Source: Vanilla planifolia
Lineage: Eukaryota; Streptophyta; Magnoliopsida; Asparagales; Orchidaceae
Length of the DNA: 64,000 nucleotides
Assembly: GCA_023846275.1 (NCBI GenBank)
Contig: CM043874.1
Location: 27,315,630 to 27,379,629 of the forward strand
Direction: 5' to 3'
Positions within the stretch are counted from its first letter, which is position 1; each line of letters opens with the position of its first letter. Shown here in pieces: positions 1 through 11,038 of the stretch. Made by a program: the position numbers and the translations under genes. The notes beneath the pieces were generated by a model. It had not been told where the DNA came from and ran no database searches. It saw nothing but the letters and a program-made list of their open reading frames with translations.

Positions 1-45
1 TACAAATATTTCTTCTCTTAGATAATTTTTTGTTTCCTTTGACAG

Positions 46-945
46 CTGGAATAGCTATAAGATTAACCAGATGCAGGATAAAATTGGAGTTTTTGTGAGC
101 ATAGTAAGCACAAAAATCCCATTCAAAGGAACTGGGAAGGAATATATTGGAGATGATATCACTGAAATTTCATCTGCAGTTAAGGTAACTAGTTTTCTTT
201 GGATTGATAGTTTTGTAATGAACCCTGTGAGATTTGAAGCACCAATGGTTACTTCATGTACTGCAGTCTGCTATTCAGCAATGTTGTAATCAACTCAAGT
301 CTAAAATTTTAAAGAAGATTCAGGCTCGTGAAAGACAAGACAGAAAGAGAAATTTAACTAGGTAAATTTCTGTTTGGTATTAGCTGAGGTTGATCAAGTT
401 AATTTAGCTTTCAAATTATTGAACTGAAAACTAGCATTTGTGCTCATAGATAATTGAATCAATCATTTGGTAATATGCAGATACATACCGGATGCTGCAA
501 GGGCTGTCTTTCAGATCCTTGAAGAAGTGGCCCGTGATTATAATTCAAAGCGACCACGTTTCAACGAAGAGGAAGCTGAACTTTTAAATAACATAGCATC
601 TGAAAAAGTAACCGAAAGGACACTTAGGGACAATCTAACCCAACATGTGGAGCAGGTTTTTTCTCTTTTAGCTTACTATGCTGTATATCTAGAAATCTGT
701 TGAACCCCTCCATTAATTTACAAAACAAGCTATCTATATTTGCCTTCATTTAAATTCTTTGTGATATCTTTGCGAGATTTTCTTATATGTGATCCCAGGT
801 GGACTATGAGATGGCATTGGAGTATGCCATGCAGAGCGGAGTAAGCGAGGAACCACGAGAAGACATTTACTTGAATGCATTGGAAAGCTCTGAAGGTTTT
901 ATTGATTTTCAAAGTCCTATCTTTATTTTCAGATTTATACCATAG
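46..945 (+). CDS. TOP6B: DNA topoisomerase VI subunit B, C-terminal part (gene enters from the left edge)
   Basis: Four exons are visible: 46-184, 267-361, 481-655 and 799-945 (TAG at 943-945). All junctions are GT-AG and phases agree; base 46 completes a codon split by the preceding intron. They encode the last 184 residues. The reading begins WNSYKINQ and contains FKGTGKEYIGDD, then QQCCNQLKSK, RYIPDA and DYEMALEYAMQSGVSEEPR, the end of the transducer domain and the C-terminal tail typical of plant TOP6B (Arabidopsis TOP6B, also called HYP6/BIN3/RHL3). In plants TOP6B supplies the GHKL ATPase and transducer. It pairs with the SPO11-3 catalytic subunit (TOP6A), RHL1 and BIN4 in the nucleus to decatenate DNA during endoreduplication. 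The N-terminal ATPase lies outside the window. The visible part has no internal stops and looks functional. Recognition is by memory of the family, not by a search. Confidence 0.94.
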
Positions 946-1002
946 TTTTAATTCATGATACAGTTTTTATGTATTGCTGATGTATCTATATTCAATTTTT
1001 TA

Positions 1003-1008
1003 AATAAA
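1003..1008 (+). promoter_or_regulatory. TOP6B poly(A) signal AATAAA
   Basis: A canonical AATAAA lies 58 bases after the TOP6B stop codon in AT-rich 3' UTR sequence, a normal distance for a plant near-upstream element. The cleavage site itself cannot be read from the sequence. Confidence 0.55.
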
Positions 1009-1019
1009 ATAATTGGCGA

Positions 1020-1930
1020 TGGACATCGAGGCAAGGCATTTATCGTATTGCTATTTCAACTGGTGAAGGTATATCTATAATCTTTCCATAAACAATGCAT
1101 TGCTTCATTGTTGAGGGGTTTTTACTCTGGAGAGGCTGAGAGCTATTAGACATTTGAATATTAATTGTTTAGATATTTTGCTTTCTTGTTATCTAGTTGC
1201 TCAAATTGTTTTGATGCTATTATGTTGAGGAAGTTGGAAATGTGAAGAAAGGGCTTGTGTTTCAAGTTGATTTGTCTCAGTTCTGGATAGAACTATTTAA
1301 GATAGATCCGTGTCCTTATATTGATTGGATCTTTCTATTAGGTGGTGGTACATTTTTTAGTTTGCATTGATCTGATCGTATGATCTATTCTTCATACGAG
1401 TTGTAGATGTATTACTTCTCTTGATTATAAAGAGTTTTGAAGATATATTTTAAGGGCAAATTCTCTTTAGAGACTTGCATTAGGGTTATCTCTAGTCACC
1501 ATATAACAATTGTCTTGGGAAGAAATTACGAATTTGTTTTGTTGTCTGCGTGGGTTTTGTTTTTAATTTCATGATTTGTAGCTTCAGGTTTATCATTTAA
1601 TTTCAATTGACAGTTCAATGACTAATGTATGAACGTTCATTCTATTAAAAATAAATAGTTTGACTTTTACTAATGACCCAAAAACATAACTTTCTCTTAA
1701 GCCATTTGGTTTAATATATTGCATTGATAAGATTGTTTTACGTGAATAGTTAAACCAAAGAAAAATAAATTGATTGAGAAAGCCAGCAAACGAGTACAAA
1801 TTACATTGCCGGTGCGTATGACACTCCTCACTGGTGCCTTAAAAGATGACAAGAAATGAGGGCAAGAGTGAAAGCTTTTTTATTGGGCTTGTCAGTTTTA
1901 TAAACAGTTCATTCTTTCTTGTTCATTCTT
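1020..1930. other. Spacer downstream of TOP6B, nothing recognised
   Basis: About 900 bases of moderately AT-rich sequence with no convincing coding exon, RNA gene or repeat that recurs in the window. It probably includes the TOP6B 3' flank before the repeat array begins. Confidence 0.5.
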
Positions 1931-1933
1931 GTT

Positions 1934-2160
1934 AGAGTATCTTTTAAGTTGGTGAAAAGTCAAATTTTGGAAGTATAATAAATAAATGTTTTTTTTTTAT
2001 TTTTCACGATTTCAAGTATTTTTAATTTTATTAACTTTTGTTGTAAAGTATCTTTTAACTTGGTGATAAAACAAATTTTGTAAGTATGATAAATAATTGT
2101 TTTTTGTTATTCATAATTCTAAGTATTTGTAATTTTACTAATCTTTTAATTTCCTTGTAA
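1934..2160. repeat. 111-bp imperfect tandem duplication
   Basis: The phrase around agtatcttttaa.ttggtga at 1936 recurs at 2047, and the following about 110 bases (AT-rich, ending in a tttgtaattttac-like phrase) align. A related single copy occurs near 5965-6070 in the neighbouring LTR copy. Confidence 0.7.
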
Positions 2161-2317
2161 ATAAACTAGAACAATTATTTATTGATTAGTAAATATTTGA
2201 ATTTTGAGATAATCTTTGATCATTTCACTTTAGACTAGATCCATTTACGAAGAACAACGTAATGTTTGGGTTCTTTATGCAATGATTATTTACTTGCAAA
2301 ATAATTTTCATATAGAA

Positions 2318-2620
2318 GGTCAAGATGATGTCATTGTTTGAGATTAATAGCAATTCTTAAGTTTGATGGTTAAGATGATGGCATTTATGTGAATTTGTTA
2401 AGTTAATATAATAAGTGATATAGTAATCATAATTATTTCATCCAATGTAGAAAATCTTGTTCTTTGTAGAGAAAACTCTAATTTTCTTAAGTTTGATGGT
2501 CAAGATGATGTCATTGTTTGAGATTAATAGCAATTCTTAAGTTTGATGGTCAAGATGACATTTATTTCATCCAATAAAGAAAATCTAGTATTCATTGTAG
2601 AGAAAATTCTAATTTTCTTA
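2318..2620. repeat. 180-bp-period direct repeat with a 53-bp exact match
   Basis: Bases 2318-2370 and 2498-2550 are identical over 53 positions (beginning ggtcaagatgatgtcattg). Sequence after each copy, including the phrase atttcatccaat and gagaaaa.tctaattttctta, is also related. Since the surrounding LTR copies are much more diverged, this duplication or conversion looks younger than they are. Confidence 0.85.
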
Positions 2621-3867
2621 TAAGTTATGTCTTTTGTTCTTATAAATTTTGATTGTATCTTCAACAACCTTATGCAAGAGTTATTTGAAGAGGCCTTTCA
2701 AATATAAGGAATCTGTTTTTGAAAGATTTAGACTTGATGATACTCATGTTTAGAAGGTAGTTTTAAACATTAAACAAATGGAATGATTGAAGAACAATAA
2801 AACATAATTAGAGAGAAGATAGTGATTATTTTGGATCAAGATAAATAATCATATCTTTTCACACCTAGAATCTTTTGTCTTATACTCTTTCTTTTCTTTA
2901 GATGGTTGGCCTCTCCTCCCAAGCTTAAGAAAAGCTTAGAGTGCAGTGCATTCTTTCCTTTTAAATAAAAAATCAAATAATTGTTATTAATTTTTAAAAA
3001 TTTATAATAATTCTAATTTATTTTAGAAAATTTAAATCATATATCAATAAATTCTTTATAAAGAGTTTTTTCAATAGTTTGTTTAAACTATAATTTAAAA
3101 ATATTTTATAAATTGATATATTTTTTTAGATATAACTAAAGTTCAATATTTTAGATGTCTGAGAATTATCAAAACATCATTATGCACATCAAAGTGTTAG
3201 TATCATTTACTCATATATATATATATATATCATATCATATCATATATTTTTAATCTAAAATTAAAATTTTTGGTTGTTATATGAATTGATGTGATATCAA
3301 TCATATCATTTGATATAAGATTATGTTTTGATTTGATAACATGAGATGTGAGTTCCTAATGATAATATTTCATGGTTCAAGTGTGATACTCAACGCCATG
3401 CTAGTTTTGTCATTGGCTTTGTTCAAGTTCGCGGAGTGGGTTAGTATGGTTAAAAACTATGCTATGACATAATATGATGTCATATATGATATGATGAGTT
3501 GTACTTTTAAGGTATTGAGGTATTCTAAAGTTTTTATTAGTTTATCTTTGGAATCATAATGTAGTTGGTTGTGGGTATTATCAATGCTATAATCATCAAT
3601 CTTTTAACTTCAAGTTCACTGGATAATTGAATATAATTTTTAGAATCATATTAAATAAAATATGATGTGATATTAATAAATTAATATATATGCTTATGAT
3701 TGGTGGCCTTCTCATTAGAGATCTTATGATGAGATCAATTCTATGGACATATGATATGATATATTATGGAACATGAATAATGGTCATATAATAAATAAGG
3801 CATTGAATAAAAAAAGAATCATGATGAGAAAGAAATCATAATAAACAAATATAAAAATAATAAATAA

Positions 3868-3870
<3 letters not shown>

Positions 3871-3960
<90 letters not shown>
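3871..3960. repeat. (TA)45 microsatellite
   Basis: Ninety bases of uninterrupted TA dinucleotides within gypsy-LTR-derived sequence. A second array lies at the equivalent region of the next LTR copy. Confidence 0.97.
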
Positions 3961-3962
<2 letters not shown>

Positions 3963-4790
3963 AAAATAAACAAAATTATTTTCTTGTCACTACTCATGCA
4001 TAGATATATATCATAATTCTTTTTATATATGCCATCATATGATAAGTTATTGTTTCCATTATTAATGACATGTCATTGTTATATTATTATTATTTATCAT
4101 TTAGCTATTGAATTTGTTTGATACTCATCTCATATTTGCATTATAGATCAAATAATTATACAATATCATGATGGAAGTAGAGTCAACCTTAGAATTCAAG
4201 TATATATATAGTATTTTGTTGGTGATTCTTATGATAAAATATGGGTTTTTTTGATTTGATGGTGAGGATGGTAATGTATTAGTTATAATTGTATTATGAT
4301 GGTGATTTATGTATCATTTGTATATTTATTGAGAGATGTGCACTCTATGGGCTTGGTTGAGGTGATTTATGCTTTTTAATACCATTTCTAATTTAGAATA
4401 TGATATAGTAGTTGGTAATAATACTTGTGTAGTTATGAGAATGTTATATGTGAAAAAATTGACATTTATAGGAAAGACTTTATTCATTTGAATGATATGT
4501 CTCTTTTTCAAACTTGATTAATTCTTTTGATTGGATGGATTAATGGTGAGTTATAAGGTTAGTTCTATCGTCCTCCCCCACTTGGCATAATAAGGCTTGA
4601 TAAGGTCACATCAAAGAGAAGGTTTAAGATCATATTTAGGTTATAAGCTCAAAGAGGGATTTGAAAATATTTGAGGATACTATCATAGCATATGCACATG
4701 CATTATTATATACATACAAATATGCATAGTTATACATAGTGTTTATAAAAGTTTTGAATCTAATTAACTATTATGATGCTAATTTATATG

Positions 4791-5060
4791 TAATGTGAAA
4801 TGTTGAAACCAAGAACTGAACAAGAATTTTAAAGAGACAAATCCAAAACTATGGAGAGAGATAAGGAAAGAAGACCTGATCAACAAAGTGATGATAAGAT
4901 GAGTTAGCTTAGATGTTTATATCTCTTTAAAATTTGGTGGGTAGTATTGGAGGCTATATTCCAAACTCATAGATGATTTGTTTACAAGTTCTCATCCTAA
5001 ACCCTCATTAGAAGACCTTCTTTTAAGAGTAGTAGTAGTAATGGAAGTGTGATAATGACG
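4791..5060. repeat. Single copy of the 274-bp LTR subrepeat
   Basis: Starts with taatgtgaaatg and continues through aatttgg.gggtattggaggctatatt. It matches both members of the tandem pair at 6691-7238; here it occurs once, so the tandem pair arose in the other LTR copy only. Confidence 0.7.
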
Positions 5061-6544
5061 AAGAACAAAGGAAACAAAGAGAAAGAGAAGTGACTTTTGC
5101 CACAAAGAGATTGAATTTAATAAAAAAAATTTTCTTTAAAGGATTCTAAATTCAAGAAGTTTTGATTCTCAAAATTTTTTAAATTCTTTGAATTGTTTCA
5201 TACGTCATTCCTACACCTTTATATAAAGATTAAGTTATAATATTTAATCATAAAAAAAGATGTGATTTAACCAAAAATTTAAAAATTTTCAAATTCTTTA
5301 AATTTCATAAGATCTACATTTATCTACACGTGCGCTCTCATGTCATGCATGCTTACTCTATACTAGAGCAGTAAGTGTACTTACTACGCGCGCTTAGTGA
5401 TCGATAGGGTGCACATGCACTGGCTCCATGGAATCATGCACACTGCACCCTTCTACATGCTCACTCTCAGCTCGACATGTGGTGCTTGGTCAGTGTGCTT
5501 GTAGCGAGTCTTTGTGTGTGGTTTTGTTACTTCATGTTGCATCAACATTTTTCATCATTTTGTCTCATCTCTTAATTTTTTTCATTTATTTTGGATTTAA
5601 TGAGCTTAGAATTGATTTTCTTATCAATAAATGATAAGAAAATTAAAAAATATTAAATAATGCATCCATCTTATTTTATAAGAAGAATTGATCTAATGAT
5701 AGTAAAAAAACTAGTTAAAATAAATAAGAAGATAGTATGATGGCATGACTTATCTAGAGGATAAGAAGGTGTCCATGGAAATGATGGCATTTGGTGATGC
5801 AAGTGGTTTATGGTGGGAAACAATTACATAATCTAATTCAAAGGTTGGTTAACTAGTCATATAACTTAAGAAAAGTTTTCTATATATTTTGAGAGATGGT
5901 ACATTCTCATTTCACTTAGTAAATTGATACATTAACAATTTCAAGTATTTGTAATTTTATTTAACTTTTGTTAAAGTATCTTTTTAACTTGGTGATAAAT
6001 CAAAATTTGAAAGTATAATAAATAATTTTTTTTTATTATTCATGATTTCAAGTATTTGTAATTTTACTAATCTTTTAATAAAGAGTGCATAGTTTTGTAT
6101 TTTATTGTAAATGAATTAGAATAATTATTTATTGATTATTGAATGTTTATATTGTTGGCATAATCTCTGAACATGGGTTCTTTATGCAATGATTATTTAC
6201 TTGCAAAATGATTTTTACATGATAACTAAGCATAGTTTTAAAGCCATACTGGATAAGTTATGATATGATATTAGTAAATTGATATATGCTTATGGGTGGA
6301 GGCTTTCTCATTTATAGTGAAGACTTTATTCATCTGAATTATATGTTTGTTTATGAATCTTATTAATTCTTTTGATTAGATGGATTAATGGTAAATTATA
6401 AGATTAGTTTTATCGATAGACCCCACTTGAGACCATAGGGCTTGACTAGGTCATATCATAGGGAAGGTTTAAGATCATATTTAGGTTATAAACTCAAAAG
6501 GGATTTGTAATATGTGAGGATATTATCATAGTATATGCACATGC

Positions 6545-6546
<2 letters not shown>

Positions 6547-6623
<77 letters not shown>
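6547..6623. repeat. (TA)38 microsatellite
   Basis: Seventy-seven bases of TA dinucleotides, directly after a phrase (tatgcacatgcatta) that also occurs near 4690-4705 in the other LTR copy, where no long TA array is present. Confidence 0.97.
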
Positions 6624-6626
<3 letters not shown>

Positions 6627-6690
6627 TAGTTATGCATAATGTGTATAGAAGCTTTAAATCTAATTAATTATTGTCAAGCTAATTTATATG

Positions 6691-7238
6691 CAATGTGAAA
6701 TGCTAAAACCAAGAATAGAGTAAGAATTTGAAAGAGACAAATCCAAAGCTATGGAGAGAGATATAGAAAGAGGGCTTGATCGACACTTTGCTAATAAAAA
6801 TGAGTTAGCTTAGATGTTTGTGTCCCTTTAATATTTGTTGGGGGTATTGGAGGCTATATTGCAAGGTCGTAGATGATATATTTGCAAGATGTCCTTAGCC
6901 TAAGCCCTTATCAACAGAACTTCTTTTCAAAGTAATCGTAGTGAAAGTGGCGTGAGGGCATGATCAATGTGAAATGTTGGAACCAAGAATTGAGCAAGAA
7001 TTTGAAAGAGACAAATCCAAAGTTATGAAGAGAGATATCGAAAGAGGGCATGAACAATACATTAATGATAAGAATGAGTTAGTTCAGATGTTTGTATCAT
7101 TTTAAAATTTGGTGGGGGTATTTGAGGCTATATTGCAGGGTCGTTGTTGAATTGTTTATGAGATGTTTTTGTCCTGAGCTCTCATTAGTAAGCCTTTTTT
7201 TAAAGTAATAGTTGTGGAAGTGTTGCGATAATAATAAA
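6691..7238. repeat. Tandem pair of a 274-bp LTR subrepeat
   Basis: Units begin with caatgtgaaatg at 6691 and 6965 and share phrases such as agagacaaatccaaag and ggctatattgca. The two units are clearly related but diverged by substitutions, so the duplication is not recent. The equivalent region of the other LTR copy has one unit (4791-5060). Confidence 0.8.
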
Positions 7239-7731
7239 GAGCTAAAGAAGGAGAACAAAAAGAGTGTTCGTGTGACAAAGGGATTGAATTCTCAAAGAAG
7301 AATCTCTTTAAGGGGGTTTAAATTCACAAATTTTTTATTCTCAAAATTTTTTAAATTCTCTGAGTTACTTTATATATCATTTCTACTTTTTTATATAGAA
7401 GTTAACATATAATATTTAATCATAAAAGAAAAATAACATGTGGTTTTAATAAAAAATTTAAAATTGTCCAAATTTAATAAATTCTGTAAAATCTTGCACT
7501 TATCCAAGCATACACGTGCCTACACCATGCATTTGTATGATCATACCAGGGATTGTTTGGGCATGTCGGTATTGTTCTTTAATGCAAATAACTTTTGACA
7601 TATGCATTGATTATGATGATAAGGTAGGTGTACCTACTACATGTGCATAGAATAGCACACGATCGATAATCAGTAAGGTGCTCATGTAACACATGTGCAC
7701 CTGGCTCTATGCGATCAAGCGTGCATGTGCC

Positions 7732-7789
7732 TTTGTGTGTAGTGCTTTGCCAAAGCACTATTTGTGTGTAGTGCTTTGCCAAAGCACTA
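7732..7789. repeat. Perfect 29-bp tandem duplication containing a near-perfect palindrome
   Basis: Bases 7732-7760 and 7761-7789 are identical. Each contains TAGTGCTTTG, one C, then CAAAGCACTA, which is a 10-bp inverted repeat with a 1-base centre. Two adjacent hairpins can therefore form, or the arms can pair across units. It lies in the gypsy-LTR-derived array. Confidence 0.93.
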
Positions 7790-10414
7790 TAGCACACATT
7801 TTAGTGCACTTTTAGTGAATCATTGCACTTAGTTTTGCTGCTTCATGCTAAATCAATATTTTTTGTTGTTTTTCTTAATTATTTTCATCTATTTTAGATT
7901 CAATAAACTTGGAATTGATCTCTTGATCAATAGATGATAAGAAGATTTAAAGTTTTCAAATAATTCATCCATCTTATTTTGTAAGAGGGATTGATTAAGT
8001 GCTAGTGAAAAACTAGCTAAAACAAAAAGGAAGATTGTATGATGGCATGGCTTGTTTAGAGGATAAGAAGGTTCCTTTGGCAATGATGGCACTTCGTGAT
8101 GTAGTTAGTTTATAGTGGGAATCAAGTCACAAAATCCAATTAAATGGTAGCCAACCAGTCATATTACCTATGAAAAACTTTTCTACATATTTTGAAAGAT
8201 GGTACATTCTCATGTCACTTAGTAAATTGATATATGTTTATGGTTGGAGGCTTTTCCATTGGAGATCTTTTGATGAGACCAATTCTAAAGATACGTGATA
8301 TGAGATATTATATAGCATGAATAATTATCACATAAGAAATAAGGTCTTAAATGAGAAAAGAAATCATGATGAGAAAAAAATTGGAATGGAAAAAAATGCA
8401 AAAGAAATAAATAAGAATATATGTAAAAAGAAAAAAAAGGAATACATGGAATTATATTCCTATTATTACTCATGCATTGATATATCATAGTTCTTTTTAA
8501 ATATGCCATCATATGATAGTTGTTTCCATTATTATTGATGTTATTGTTATATTGTTTTACTTTTTTATGATTTACCTATTTAACTTTTTTGAAACTCATC
8601 TTATACTTGCATTACAAATCAGATAGTTATATAATATGAAGATGGAAGCAGAGTTTACTTGAGAATTCATGTATACATAGAGTATTTTGTTGGTAATTCT
8701 TATGATACAATATGATTAAATTTGGTTTAATGGTGAGAATTATTATGTGTTACCTATATTAGTATTATGACGGTGATTGATATATCATTTGTATTTGTAT
8801 TGAGAGATTGGTTGATTTTACTTGTGCATTTTAGAAGTATTTTTGGAGAAGGATGCTAGTGATATATTACAAACAAAAATTTACAATCTAAGTCCTAAGG
8901 AGTAGAGATGCTGCATGTATTTAGAGGATTGAGAGATTATCCAAGCATCATTATTAATATTGTAAAAAAACAAATTACATAAAATTGGTAGACAGTGCAA
9001 GATTGTTTGAGTGGAATTTGCTTGATAATTAGTCTAGAAAAGAAGTTATAAGAGAAATATTTTCTAATGGTTCAAAGGTTGTCCCACCTAAGAGATGTAG
9101 TAGCAATAACAATTGTAGTAGTTTTGGTAGGACTTTTAGAGGTTTTGTTTTGGGTGTAAGATGTAGTGGTTTTTTTTCAAGATGGACTAGTGCTCCAAAA
9201 TATGTTACTTGTGGATGATGGCGTAGATGTGAGTACTCATTGAGGTAGAAGCTTCACTATCATGTTATACTTATAGTATAGCTAGATTTTGCCCTTAAGC
9301 AAGATTAGGAGCAAGAGTAGCAAAAGTTTCTCAAGGATATGCAAAACATGCTTAATTAAAGATAGTGGGGCTACATCCACTATAGTGTCTAAATGTTCTA
9401 ATGAAGTACAATCAATTGGTGGATAAGGGTAGCTAAGAATATACACCATCACTTAGCAAGAAACTGTTAAATCCATTAGTTATTTTATTTGACTATGGAG
9501 ATTTACATTCTTTTATATCATATCACATGATGGAGAAAGTAATTATAAAATTTAAAAGTTAGAAAAATCTTTCTCAACCAAATTGCCTAATGAAAATTAG
9601 ATCAAGATAAAAATTTTTATTCAAAAAGAAATAGATAGATGAAAGAAAATTTCTTATATAATTAATTATATAGAGTTTGATAATATTTTAGTTATATATT
9701 GGTCATCTAATCATGAAGTGAAAATGGATTATTAGAAAAAGAATGTAAAGACTAAAATACCAAGTGAAGAAGACAATGTATTTTAATTAAAGAAAGAATG
9801 TCCCTATCATCTCTGTAATGATGTCACAAAGGTTATTGTCTAAATGGTGTGAGGAATAATTTGATATCTATGTTAAACTTTGATTATGAGATTTTCTAAA
9901 CCATAGAAAGTGCTTATGGTATGTGAATTTGGATAATTTTTTAGAGTTTTTAGAATTATCACTTCAAAATAAGTAAGAATTTGAAATTTTATAAGTTATA
10001 GGACCTAACCACCTTTTTAGATCTCTTTATTGAATGATCTTGATTTTTTTATATGAGGTAAATATGCAAATACATGAATTATTAGAAAAAAAGCTTTTAT
10101 TAAACTTAGTGTCTCATCTTTGACAAAACCAATCTTGTTCTTTAATATAAAAAAATCCTAAGAATGCATATTAATTATAAGAAGATTCCTAAAATCATAA
10201 TTATAAATAAACATCCTTTACAAATGATAAACGATTTAGTTAATCAACTCCATGTTGTATTAATATTTTCAAAGAGGTATTTGAGATCTAGATATCATCA
10301 TTTAAGGATTGAAAAGGAAGATATTCCAAACGTTATATTTAGAATAAGGCATGGGCATCATAAACTTTTAGTATTACCTTTTGATCTAACTAATTCTATC
10401 ACACCTTTTGTTTT

Positions 10415-10978
10415 GAACCATGACTGTAACTAAAATCCAATGGTCACAATGTCAAACATGCATGTAATTATAATATAGCATCATGCAAAATACTGTAATG
10501 TTAAGAATCTTAAAAAATTTTCTTATCCACAAGCTCAAAACTTAACTAAAATATCCATAAAATCAATAAACCATTTGAATATAATCCATTATGAGACAAT
10601 GCCATGAATAACAACAAAATTCAATAAAAAACATAATAAGCAAATACAAAGTTTAATATAATAGTTTGATATAATCTTATTTCCAATAAAATATAACTAA
10701 TGACAAATAAATATCAAATCTAGTACTACTAATAATGAACTAAAGACGATGTATCCTCCAATTTATGTATTAACACTCATAATCTCTATCTAGACTCTTA
10801 GTTTTATGATCTTGTAAAAGTATAAGGAGGTGAGATGGGAGACTTAATAAGAAAGTTTTAAATCATATTATAAAACTAATATGCAATAATTAAGAAGTAT
10901 GAATGTATCAATTCCGTAAATCATGTAAACAAATGAAATTAATTTCTAACTACTTGACATTACAATCTACCAACTAAG

Positions 10979-11038
<60 letters not shown>

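Larger units (their letters stand above)
1930..8830 (+). mobile_element. Array of Ty3/gypsy LTR-derived sequence, left side of a composite element
   Basis: The stretch consists of diverged copies of the same long terminal repeat. Segments near 2010-2310 and 5935-6225 match each other; 3700-4520 matches 8220-8810 and also 20640-21240 beyond the internal region; 4520-5630 matches 6360-7930. I read this as at least three LTR-derived copies in the same orientation: about 1.93-5.93 kb, about 5.93-8.1 kb with an internal deletion relative to the first (sequence joined near 6.3 kb), and about 8.2-8.83 kb abutting the internal region. Shared landmarks are AT-rich stretches with catgatatgat-like phrases and the phrase ttgatatatgcttatg. 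Old and broken, with internal tandem repeats and TA arrays. Exact LTR termini and target duplications were not found. Confidence 0.65.

Noticed and set aside
10164-10433. Open frame of 89 codons as an independent gene
   Set aside because: It is the reverse-transcriptase trace of the old gypsy element, not a host gene.
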